A DNA stretch of 64,000 nucleotides from assembly GCA_030248065.1 (NCBI GenBank), contig JASAMV010006448.1, forward strand, positions 1 to 64,000. Direction: 5' to 3'. The DNA comes from Rhynchonema sp. JSB1_4 (Eukaryota; Nematoda; Chromadorea; Monhysterida; Xyalidae). The notes under the pieces are model-generated. The model was given only the letters and a program-made list of their open reading frames with translations. It had not been told where the DNA came from and searched no databases. This document shows, in pieces, positions 1-12,600 of the stretch; positions within the stretch are counted from its first letter, which is position 1, and each line of letters starts with the position of its first letter. The translations under genes were made by a program, and so were the position numbers.

Positions 1-450
1 CGAAGCCGAAAAAAGTGAACTACGATGTTGACGTGACGAAAGCATATGTGTTGAGCGTGTATGCATGGTTGTTTGATGTTCCTGGCTTACTCGCTCCGGT
101 TCAGTTGAAAGCAAAGTTGTTCCTGTAAAAGTTGCACGCAAATAAATTTGGGTGGAATGTGCCGTTGCCACAAGATTTCGTCGATAAGTGGCTACAAATC
201 GAAAGTGACTTTATGTTAATTTCGTACCCCGTCAGTGTGCCACGCTACATTGGCACCACTGCCAATTCATCGGTTCAGTTGCATGTTTTTGTTGATGCAA
301 TGAGTCGTGCGTTCGCTGCGTTTGTGTCGTTAAGATGACAAACGGTGGCGTAAAAATGAGTGTTCTTGTTTTTGTAAATGTCGCGTGAAACCGAAGAGTC
401 AAAACAGCTTAGTTCCGCATCCTCAGCTGATGTCGATGAAAATTGGAGCA
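1..450 (+). mobile_element. BEL/Pao retrotransposon relic
   Basis: The + strand encodes a degraded stretch resembling the Pao-family region between reverse transcriptase and RNase H. It runs from PGLLAPVQLKAKLFL through a stop codon (126-128), then GWNVPLPQDFVDKW and VPRYIG, to the RNase H-like start HVFVDAMSRAFAAFVSLR. A further piece near 355-430 (SVLVFVKCRVKP) resembles the next Pao segment in a shifted frame. In-frame stops and the frame change show it is dead. It lies just upstream of the first visible E1 exon. Confidence 0.7.
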
Positions 451-631
451 AGATCGCTCAGATTCAAACCAGCTGAATTTGCCGAATGTGACGAAGCCAG
501 CATTGTATGCTTCATTCTCCCACACCATCCTAGCTTGCTCATATGGTGAATGTTCTTTACAGTGACGGAAACTGACGATTCTCGAAACTGATGATGTCAC
601 TGTCTATGTGATGTCGCATTTCGCTTTGCAG

Positions 632-3600
632 CGCGATCGTCAACTTCTGGCAGCTGTCCAAACGCACCTTCGTTGTTTGTCCGATTCTAGTCGTGATTTG
701 GCAGCCGCTTTGGCTGACGACAAGCATTTACGTGATTGTGCTGAATTGAGAAACACGTTTGTCAAAAATGTGCACATACCATTTCTGCCGCTGTATTCGG
801 TGATCGGAGCCACTGCTGCACAGGTTTGGTTGTGTTGGACTGCTGTGGGGCGGGTTCACTGTTGAATGGCTAGGCTTGAATCAGCAGGTCGTCTACTCAC
901 AAATTTTTTGACAGAAGGAACTGTCAACGCGACGCAATCATTTTTATTGCAAGAAGAAATATTAGCACTTGGGGCTCCACCAGATAGACCCGAAACCCGA
1001 AACACGAAATATAAATTTTTTCTATGTCCATGTTTCGGGTTTCGGGTTTTGAAAAAAAACCCGAAACCCGAAACACGAAAGCATGATAATCAAAAATGTT
1101 TCGACTGACTGTATAAATTGTGCACGTCAGCTACAAGTGGCAAGACTTAAACATTTTCGATTATCATGCTTTGTGTTTCGGGTTTCGGGTTTTTTTTCAA
1201 AACCCGAAACCCGAAACATGGACATAGAAAAAAATTATGTTTCGGGTTTCGGGTCTATCTGGTGGAGCCCTAACAAAGCAGATGCCCCCCCCCGATTCAA
1301 AAACAGGTTTAAAGTTTTTTGTGTTCCATCTTTATTTTTATGAATTCTGGTCTGTCTATTGGATTCAACCTAGCGCATCTTATCACTTTACGAGGTACTA
1401 GTATAGCTGGTGCACAACTTGTTTGACATCGCGCTTGCGCTGCACGGGCATTGCATGTGCACCGTATAGCAGGGGTCTTGGGCGCGCGCCAGCTCCAGCC
1501 AGTGTACAGCAGGCCACTTCTATCATCAGGCGTTGTTTGTTTTGCTGGTCAACTCCAACGGTCTTGGCAGTTTTTGAGCAGCTTCAATGTTTTCAGTGGC
1601 ACGTGGTGTCTTTGCACGATGCTTCACAGCAGTTTTGGAGTCACCGTACCCTGTACCTGTTACTTAATATCCTGAACTTAATATCCTTAACATTCAAGAT
1701 TGCAACACCTATTCAGTTCGCAAACTTGCAGGAAGCGGTCAAATCGCTGACCGGCAAATTCGAGCCCCTTAGCCAGTGGTTGGTGTTGGACACAACAGAT
1801 GTGATCACCGATCAATCAGTCGATCGCAATGTATCAAGTGATCGATATTATGATCTGAGCCAGCTGCTCGGTGACTCGCTCTTGCAACAATTGCATGGGT
1901 TGAACGTGTTTATGGTGGGTGCGGTTTGGTATTTTAGTTTTTCATGATACAATTTGGTGAACCGCCGGATTTATTCTTCAGTCCCTGGGTAAGATCTTGG
2001 AATGAGGTAAACTAGTCGGGCCTGAACAGATTATGCCTGAATTCCAGTGGCAAGATAATAATTCAAGTCAGGCGTGAATTTTTGGTTGTGGATTCAACAA
2101 GTAGGACGACGTGCAGGCCCTGATGAGGATGAAACATTTGAATTCTTGCTTGCAGGTTGGTTGCGGTGCAATCGGCTGTGAGCTGCTCAAACTGTTCGCC
2201 ATGTTGGGTGTTTGCACGCGAGGACAGCTGACCATCACCGATAATGATATCATCGAAATGTCGAATTTGAACCGGCAGTTTCTGTTCAGGCGAAAGCATG
2301 TGAAACAAGCGAAAAGCACTGTCGCTAAGGATTCGGCGCTCGGTGGGTGAATCAGCTGAACGATTGTCATTTGGTGGCGCTTTCGGAGGTTTTTTTTTGA
2401 TTTTCGGACTTGCGCCAATTATAATGCAGCGAACACCAAGATGAACGCACCTGTTCTGGTCGGCCATGTGTGCCACAGCATCGAACAGTGATTTAGCTGG
2501 GGGAGGGGTGTGTGTCCCCCAGGTACAGAAGGTAGGTAGGTCGACATCCTGTTACAGTAGGTAGGTCGCCGCCCGGCGGTTGGTACAGTCAGGGTTGAGC
2601 AAAAAACGTTTTTTTTTCAAACGGCCAGATGACCAAAATATGTCCCCCCAAAAAATGGAAAACGCTCATGTTGGAAAGAAAACGTGGTTAAATGAAGTAG
2701 TTCTATGTGTTCTGAGGCAAAATAAACGGGTTTCACAACCCTTTTCTGGCGAGTTGTTAAGATCCCATATCAGACCCGCATGGGACCAACTTTGGCCGGG
2801 GTCATCACTGAAAGTCAACCTCCGTATATCGACGTATCTCGACAAAGTAAAAATTGGTCGAAAATTTTTTGAAAAAAATGCGACAAAAAAATTGATTTTG
2901 CTTGAAAATCAGGGTACTTTCCCCGAAAAATCAGGGAAAATCAAGGAAATTCAGGATTTAAAAAAACGAAAAACGACCCAGACGTTTTTTTGCCCAACCG
3001 TGGGAACAGTAGGTTGCGATTTTTGGCTTAAAATGATATAAAATCGGTATTTTCTCTCCAAATAGGCGAAAAGTCGCTCGCTACGCGCGAAATTAACGTC
3101 TTAGAGTACAGAGTACATTTTCATCAACATTTTGACATAAAAAATTTTGCTCCGGGACGTTCCCCCTAGCTCGGCCGGTGCAGTAGGTAGGTTGCCGCCC
3201 CACATTTTTGGTGGTACAATAGGTTGCCGCCCTGCCAATGTAGCTACACCACTGGCATCAAACGCTGTGGTACAATACCATGACTTAGCCTTTTTGCTTC
3301 GAATGGAATACTATTGTTTCCTTCACGATAACCTACTTAGCCTGTTTGGCCATGAACACACGTGTGAATTCATTGGTGACATTTTGTCAAACAAAAATTC
3401 TTCTCGAAGGTATCAATAACGAGTTGAATGTGCATGCGATGCAGTTGAAAGTGGCGCCCGACACCGAACAGCAATATTTCAATGATGAATTCTTTGAGAA
3501 AAATGTCGACATCATTGTGAACGCACTAGACAGTGTCGAGGCGAGGTTGTACATGGATGGTTGGTTGATACAATATTACTGTTAATTACGGTTTAATTAT

Positions 3601-6600
3601 TTTGAAGTTACGCTTGCATTTTGTAAAATTATCGTTTTTAGGCAGATGTGTGCAAACAGAACGCCCGCTGATCGATTCCGGTACTCTGGGACCTAAAGCG
3701 CATGTTCAGGTCAGTTGCAGTTTTTATTATGTTTTATGCAAGCGCATATGCCCCCTCCCGTCCGACCGAGGCACGCGTTATCCGGACCGCGCCCTGACCA
3801 CATTAGGCTAATGTTGTCGTTTTCAACGAACACACCGATCTGCCCAATTAGGGATCGACGGCGGTCATGTGGACCGACACCGACCCTTTTTTGGAAAGTA
3901 CCGACACCTACGAAAAAACACGCCGACACCGACAGTTCAAATTTTACCGACATTGACTTCGACCGTTTTTTATCGAAAATATGCAATTTAGCGCAAACAG
4001 GCTTTTTGTTGCATTATTGCGCTTTCAGTGTTGGTTTTGAGGACTTACCGATAATTGTACACAAACACGAGGACACATTTTTGAAACTTCGCTCTAAATT
4101 TTCCGCAGGTAACCCAAAAAATGAAAATTTGCCATCTCATAACATTTGTGGGCCAGTATCTGGGAACTGGAATTGCCTGACCGAACATTATGGCATAAAA
4201 CAGCCAAAAACGTTCTTGTAAGTTTTCCAATTGTTCCAAAAATTTCGCGTAAATGTTTTGGGTCCATGACAGCATATGTTTCTTATCGTTTTCTGACACG
4301 AAATGGTGTTTTCTGCACTTTCAAGCATCAGATGACCATTTCATTGAGTAAGTTACACATTGAGAGGCGCATTCATGGCATTGGTGTTTAGTGTCGTGTT
4401 TTCTGAATAACGATAATAATAATCGCGGGCAAACCTGCGTTTGATTCCAAAAATCGATTTTTTGCAGTTAGCTGTAGAAATTTTCTGCAACACTTAGCCT
4501 CTTTGGGACAAAGTGCAGTGGGTGCTGTCTTGTGGACGTGCTTTGCACAAAAGATGATAGATCAATAACGATACGATTTAGCCTTGTGGGCACGCATTGC
4601 CTTAGATCTGTGGATGCAGTTTCGGCTCATAATGCCAGACTGCAATGGCGCCCTTGGCCTTGTCAATGATAAAAGCGCCAATGGTTACCACCATAAACCG
4701 AAAATGCTGTTTGGGACAAATTTTGGGCCTCAAAAACCACATACCGACACCTGCAAAAACCGACAATTTTGATCGCCTACACCGCCTTTAGTATTGTGGT
4801 AGCGACAGCGACTTTTCACCGACGCCGATCCCCACTGCCCTACCCATTCCAGGTTGTCATCCCGCACATTAGCGAGACGTACGGCGCACAACGTGATTTC
4901 GCTGACAAAGAGGCACCAATGTGCACCATCAAATCGTTCCCGTCCCTGCCAGAACACACCGTGCAATGGGCCAGGAATAAGGTTAGGTTTGCTGTGAAAC
5001 TGCACGGTCGTATCATAGTTGGAAACTGGAATTTTACGATCGCAGTAGTTCTCGGTTTTTGCAGATGAACGTACTTTTAGCACACAATTAGGAATTGCTA
5101 CTGGTTTTTTGTTCCGTGTGGTTTGTTTTATCGTTCAGATGCGATAGGGGTACATCAAACAACCGCAATTACAGGTACATTTGTTAGTCTTGACAATCAT
5201 GGTTCAGGATCAGCATCAGGATAGGTTGTCTTGCTATTGCCAACCATACCTGGGAACCCATTAGGTTATTGTTAGTTGCAACTGGTCTGGGGGGACATTT
5301 TAATTGAAAAAATATTTTTTGAAGAAAAAGTTGTTTTTCTTCGAGCCAAACATCGACACCGGTCCAAATTGTGGGAAAACGTTTTTTCTACTCGTTAGGA
5401 AAAACTCGTTTTCCCACCTGAAACAGTTGTTTATTGTATTGTTGCTTTCCGACTTTGTTTTGATGGTGTTTGGTTTGCCTAATCAGCGACATGGAGTTCA
5501 ACCGATATAGCCTTGCAAAGTAGGTCTAGTTATTCTACCGTGAAACCTCAATGTTCGAACCCAATCATGTTCAGGAAGACTTCTTTATTTCGTAGCTGCT
5601 GTGATAGACAAGCAAATTTGCAAGTAAAATTTGTGGACTAAAATTTGGCAATTGGTCGAACAAAAAACCCAGTTTCGCACAAGACCCACTGTTAGCGCTA
5701 AACAAGGTCACCGTTCACTTTCCAGTTCGAAAGTCTGTTCACCTCACATCCGACTGCATTCAATAAATTCTGGTCCGATTACCAGTTTGAGCCGTCCACA
5801 GCACTCGCGATATTGCGTGATGAAACATCACAGACTCACGACTGTGCGTATCAAGGCATAAAACTGCTGTGCACCGAACCGAAGTGCGTTGATTATTAAG
5901 GTTTCTTGCATGTTTATTAACAGGCAAATACCGACGTATTCACCGCAAGGTTTTTATCTGCTTTGAGTCTTGCGAGTTTCCGAAGTCAAGAAGAACCAGC
6001 TGAAAACCTGTTTGTTATCGGCTGATGATGATCGAGCTGTAATTCGGATATTCAAAACTATCGCAACTGCGAAAGAACTTCGAGCGAACCAAGATTCTGG
6101 TGGCGGATTCTTTTGGTGCACGCATTAGCTGTCACCACATGATGATTCGCGAGTGTTCAGCTTTGTGATGTTTCAGATCAATCACGGATTGTGCGCTCGC
6201 CGCCAGAGCTCGATTCATCAAATATTTCGATCACAACGCCAGACATCTGCTGAATGTGTTTCCGTTGGAACACAAAAGTGCCGATGGTACACCGTTCTGG
6301 CAACTGCCAAAGCGACCGCCCATTCCGCAGAAATTCGACTTACGTGATAGAATGTGAGTGCGCTGGTTGTTTTGTTTTGAGTTCTTTTTTATCTTATCGA
6401 AGCACCACCTCAAGCAGCTTCGCAAAATGTTGCCGGTCACTTTTTCCACAGTCATTACACGTTCATAATGTCCTACACTCGACTGCTGGCAATTGTGTTC
6501 AACATCGACGACAGCTCGACGTTGACATTTGAAGTGCTCGATCAATTATTCACATCCACGCCCGAACCCGAGTTCAGATCGAGGAATAAACGCATCGCCA

Positions 6601-9600
6601 CCAATGAGGAAGAGGTGAGTTGAAATCTGGATAGAATGTTCGTTGTTTGTGATGAGTTCTGCCTCCTTACAGTACCATACACTTTCAAAACATTGTATCG
6701 ATGTTTATCCCAATTTTCGTTTCCTATTCCATATCAAGGTTCACGTCAAAAATGCCAAAAAAAACGCCGGAAAAGTCGAAATTAAAAATGCCGACTAATG
6801 TTATACAGTTTCGTTTTGAGTCTGTGTTCATTTTTGTATGGGAAATTTCCCGAAAATTGAGCTGGGTATGGGAAAATTTCGATTTCTCAACGACACCACT
6901 GCTCTCTGCCACTGTCTCATAAATTTTCCTCCAACATTTCACAGCAAAAGAACCTGAGCGAAGAGTGTGACACGTCGCGCGACGTGCGTTGCTGGCTGGG
7001 TCGTGCCGAATCGTGCATTCAACGTTGTCACAGCAACGTGGTCCGGGCGTTGACGTGCGTGCACTTTGAGAAGGACGATGCGCTGCATATCGACTTTGTC
7101 AGCGCCACTGCTGTGAGTTTGGGGGGATCACCATTTTGGTCCCTTTTTTAACCAAAAAGCAAAGTAAATCTTGAACAAATAACCCCCGGATCAGAGGCGG
7201 TTTTCTTGATTCCACTCTAATTGGACAATTACACTCCCACAAATGCTTGTTATGGTATCATGACAGTGTCACAACTAAAGTACGTGTTTGTGAAGTGCAT
7301 TCCTATGGACTTGTTTCGCATTCTGTGGTCTGTAGTTTTGCGGTAGCGCCCCAAAGACGATGATCACACTTTCAAGTGGCTGCTGACATCATATCAATAG
7401 TTTGTGTGCACACACCAACAGCAACTTTATTCAACGCACCTACGTTTTTGGAGCAAAACGGAGTTTATCCACCGAGGCTGAGAGCGTACTATACGCTATT
7501 CCAAAATGCGAGCGTTGAACAAAGTTGCTGTTCGCGTATTCTGTTTGCTGCAAGCAATTAAGGTGTGGAAGTTGTCATCATCGTTTTTGGGGGCGCAATC
7601 GCCAGCGGTGTCGCTTTCGAGAATTCGGCCATTGTTGCATTATTGCAGCACCTTCGTTCGGTGATGTACCAACTGGAGCCACCGGATCGTTTCGAAGCCA
7701 AACGTATCGCTGGCCGTATTGTGCCCGCCATCGCCACAACAACCGCCTGTGTCGCTGGATTGGTGAGTTAGCAAACTAGTTGTTATGTTTTGTTTTTATT
7801 GACATTTTTTTCGCGCATGAATTTTTGGCTTTGTTGTTTATTCCAAAACGGAAAAAAAGATCGAATCAAGTGCACAAACAGCTCCTAGTCATGTAATCGT
7901 GAAACATAAGCGTAGCATACTGCCCCAGGCGCTGATGAAGATTGTGCTTAGTACTTCGACGTTGCGTCATGACAAGCCACACCACATGGGGCTCATGACT
8001 TTCACGTGGCCGTCAAAAATCCCGAAACGAAAAATTCCGAAAAACAAAAATCCAGAAAAAAACCGAAAAACAAAAAGGTGTAGAAATGGATCAAATTTTT
8101 TTTGTCAGAAGTTGGCATTCATGTAGTTGGCGCTCACGCTTGCATTCACTGTTAGACTTAGGCTTAGGCTGCCAGCCAGGAAGACCTGTTCATACGAAAG
8201 AAACATCAATAAAAATACACATGCTCAGGCTTTCTTGCACGGTTAGGCTTAGGCTGCCAGCCAGGAAGACCTATCTACGTAAAGGAACTAACCACAAAAA
8301 TACAACGCCAAGGCCTTCATTCAGAGTCAGGTTAAAATGGTTGTAAAAGCCGATTCTCTAGGAACTCGTTTTTTTTCTCTGCTTTTTATGGGGCTAGGTT
8401 TTTAGTTTATTTAGTATTTTTCAAAAATTTTTTATTTTTTGCGCAATTTTTTAATTTGCTCTTGTTCGCTTTTTTTGCCTTCACTTATTTCTCTGTTTTT
8501 TTCCTTTTCATTGCTGCCTTCATCAAGCTCTCATTTTTTATAGTGCTTCTACGAATAGATAATATTAATCTGTCACAACTTTCCACTTCGGCTTAGGCTG
8601 TCAGCCAGGAAGACATGACCGAACGAGAATTTCAATATCTTGAGCCCCAACTGATCCAGTGCCCAAATTATGGCCGCCAACTACATGAATACCCCTTTCT
8701 GCACATTAAACTGTGTATTGTTCCTCTTTTCCATTTTTCGGGATTTTTACTTTTCAGGATTTTTATTTTTCGGGAATTTTTTTTTCTGGATTTTCGAGCC
8801 CACCCGACTTTCACATAAGCTTGACTATTTTCACCAGGTCACAATGGAACTGATCCGTTGGGCCAAATGGTCTCTGTCAAATGAACATCCAAGTCCTGGT
8901 GACAGCCATCCATTCCGTAATTGGTTCGTCTCACTGGCCGATCCCCTATTCCTGCCTACCGAGCCAGCGCCGGCAAGGCGACTGCGCGTCGCGTTAGTTG
9001 CTGTCTATTTTTGCAAGTTTCGGAGCATCCCAATGACCGATGTCAAAATGTTTGGGCTGGGATGCATAATGCCTTGGTTACGGCAGCACCGGTAAATATC
9101 TTCGTACAAAAGGCAAACGGCACTTGGTCAAAGCGGATCTCTTCAGATTATAGTTGCAACTTTTCCGAAAAAACTATTTACTGGAAAAAGCTTTTTCCCG
9201 GAAATTTTCCGCATTTTTCGGGATATTAGCCGGGCCAAAAGTTGGTCGCCTGTTCAAATGGGGTAGATTTGGGCAAAACGTGGTCTCAAGTTACTTCCAT
9301 AGCTTTTTGCTACTAAATGGTAGAAACTTGCAACTAAAAGTTTCCCTTTGCCACTTAAAAATCGAGGTTTAGCAGCAATTTGCTACTAAGATTTCAGGGT
9401 CTAGTGGCAAAAAAGATTGCATGTATCTGAGGTATCCAAACCTTGCTTTCTTTAGCGTCTTACTGTTGAACACTGCACTCACTGGCATTCGTGTTCAATG
9501 ATCGTTTGGTCTTTGGGTTTTGAAACACGAATGGGTGTCATCATGAGAAACAAGAGATATTGAGCTAAATTCTCGAGCAAAAAGTGCTGCTTGACGTTTT

Positions 9601-12600
9601 GCTTCATGATCAGGATCTTACGAACCTCACATTAACGGAATTAAAGTGGCCAGACTAAAGTCAAAAAATTAGCGCGCGCATTGTTGTAGTCTCTCTCGTA
9701 CCCGGTGTTATCTTCTGATTATACTTGACTAACGGGACTTAAAGTGACTCTACAATTGAACGTTGACCGCGTTTGTTTGCAGCCATTTTTTAGAAAATGA
9801 AGGCAAGGTATCAGAAACCCAGATTTAGGGAATGAATTTTCAACTCGTTGCTTTGTGATGTTTCACGGAGCCCACATTTTTACTGGAGGAGAGAAAAAGG
9901 AAAAAAGTTTGAGGCGGGCTCGTGCAAGACACAGGGTAATTCAATCTAAGATATTTTCAGCGTTTTATACACCGACGTTTCTCTGCTAAACGAGATATAA
10001 AGCATTGTACGAAACGCCAGGTGTGACTAATGATAAACGAAACACTCCAAAAAATCAAGCCTTTTTGAAGCACCCTTTTAATCCAGTATAATTTTAGGCA
10101 TCTGTGGTGAATGAAATAAGTTGTCAATTGCAAATAAAAATCATCTAATTATCAAGTTCGGTGTTTGTGCTTCCCAGTTTTCAAAACCCTACACAGCTCA
10201 CACAATGTTTACCACAACATGCGCAAGGCAGCCATTCCACAGCGCACACACACAACAAAGCTTGCCAGCTGAAATATTGCTGTGCTGTCGCTATGCCGGC
10301 TGTGTGTTGTCGTTGTGTGTGCGCTGTGGAATGGCTGCCCTGCGCATGTTGTGGTAAAAACATTGTGTGAGCTGTGTAGGGTTTTGAAACCTGGGAAGCA
10401 CAAACACCGAACTTGATAAATAGAGGATTTTTATTTGCAACTGACAACTTATTTCATTCACCACAGATGCCTAAATTTATACAGGAGTAAAAGGGTGCTT
10501 CAAAAAGGCTTGATTTTTTGGAGTGTGTCGTTCATCATTTGTCACACCTGGCATTTCGCACAACGCTTTTCATCTCGTTTGACAGGGAAACGTCTGTGTA
10601 CAAAACGCTGAAAATATCTTAGATTAGATTGATTACCTTGTGTCTTGCACGGGCCCGCCTCAAACTTTTTTCATTTTTTCTCCTCCTGTGAAAATATGTG
10701 GGCTCCGTGAAACATCATAAAGCAACGAGTTGAAGATCCAGTTCCTAAATCTGGGTTTCTGATACCTTGTCTTCATTTTCTGAAAAAATGGCTGCAAACA
10801 AACGCGGTCAACATTCAATTGTAGAGTCACTTTAAGAACAAGAAAACACTGAAATATGGCCTTCAAAAACTTGCTGCTAAATATTGCCATTTTATTAGCA
10901 GTTGCTGCTAGCCGATTTTAAAATAAAAAACCCTGATTCATGAGTTAAAATCATGCTGGGTAAGTCGACCAAAAAACATAAAAAACGATGTTTTGCACAA
11001 TTTGAAAAACTGGCCTCGCCTCTTCCCAATTTTTTCACAAAATTTAGAAATTTTTCGAAAATTCCCCATGATATTCCAGTGCCCGGAAAAATATCGGTTC
11101 GTTTTTTGGCCTCTGAAAAAACGGCTTTTTTCGTTTTTTTAAGAAAAAACGTTTTCCGCCTGCAACTATACTTCCGATCACGCATACTTGCAAAATAACC
11201 GCAATTTCAGGTCCGATCTTTCGGTGACGGTGTGGGACAAAACGCACGTGACACTGTCGCGTGATGACACGCTATCTCAATTGTTGGCTGCTGTGAAAGT
11301 GAGAGATTTCTTAGCTTATTTCAAGCGGAATTCAGGTTACAATGAGCTAAAGATAATCGACTTTTTCCAGTCGAAGCATAATCACGATGTGAATCTGGTG
11401 ACAATCGGTTCACGAATGCTGTACGCGTCGTTCATGCCTGCGCACAGGGAAAGGCTCGATGTCAGGTGTGCATTCATCGTACATTTCTCCTAAGGGCGCA
11501 TGTAGTAATATGAGGAAACGAAAATGAAACCAAACATTTTCTGTGCAAAATCTGACCGATCAGCGGCGGAAACTCGAATGGCACAGAAAATTTTTTTCTG
11601 AAATGCCAAAAGTTGACTGAAACAGAAAATGTTGTGTTTATTCCCGTTTCTTGATGTGCGTGTAGTCATGTCGAGAAACAGGTAAGCGAAACTTTGACAT
11701 AGCAAAAAATTCATTCGCGTTTTCCGCTATGACTACCATTGTCAGTTGAGTGCTAATAGTGGTGCATCTTGCCAGCCTTTTTATTGATGATCAGTCCAGT
11801 CTTTGTCACAAGAATTCTTGACCCGTTCGAGATTATCCGATGGGATGAAACTCTCGTGACCAAAGATGCACTGGTTCGATCCAGGGAAATCAAGTTTGGT
11901 CATATTAGCCATAGCTGACTAGTGACTGGTCAGCTACAGTGTTTCCTTTTTATGCAAGTCAAAGGAAACAAGCTACCCCACGTTATAACTCAACTCCAGT
12001 TTGGGGTCGAGATTTCAGAAACCAATGAAAGAGATTCAGAATGTGTCCTTGTTGATCCAAGCACGACACTCAGCATCAAACATGGTGAAATGTTTCATTG
12101 ACATGCTGGCAGCATACACGCACTAAGCTCTCAGCGAGCATGTGAAACATTGTTGTTGTTAGATTCCACAGGCAAACTTTGACACGTTTTTGCCAGCTGC
12201 TTGATTGAATCGAAATTGTAATCTCGACCTCAACTAGAAGTTCAGTTATAACACGGGCCCGCGCGTTTCCTTGGATCAAGAAAAACAGGAAACACTATAC
12301 AAAGCCTTGGACGCTGTCAACATTCGGTGATGGGATCGGATCTGCCCGCCTGGTGCACCGGACAGATCCGACCAGTGATGTAGCTGGGGAGGGGTATGGG
12401 GGGTAGTACGCCAAACCCAGCTATCTATTATGTCTACCGTGCCCGGACATGTACCAAAAAAATGGTGATTTTACTCCTAAAATAGCCATTTTATGGTCCA
12501 AAATGGTCAAATTTCTCATATTCTGCTGGCATGTAGAAAATTACCCATTTTAGCATGATTTTCAACTATTTTTATACCCCCGATTTTTACCAATCAAATT

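Noticed and set aside
2063..2476. - strand frames over the E1 nucleotide-binding exon
   Set aside because: Shadow of the well-supported + strand E1 exon at 2156-2342.
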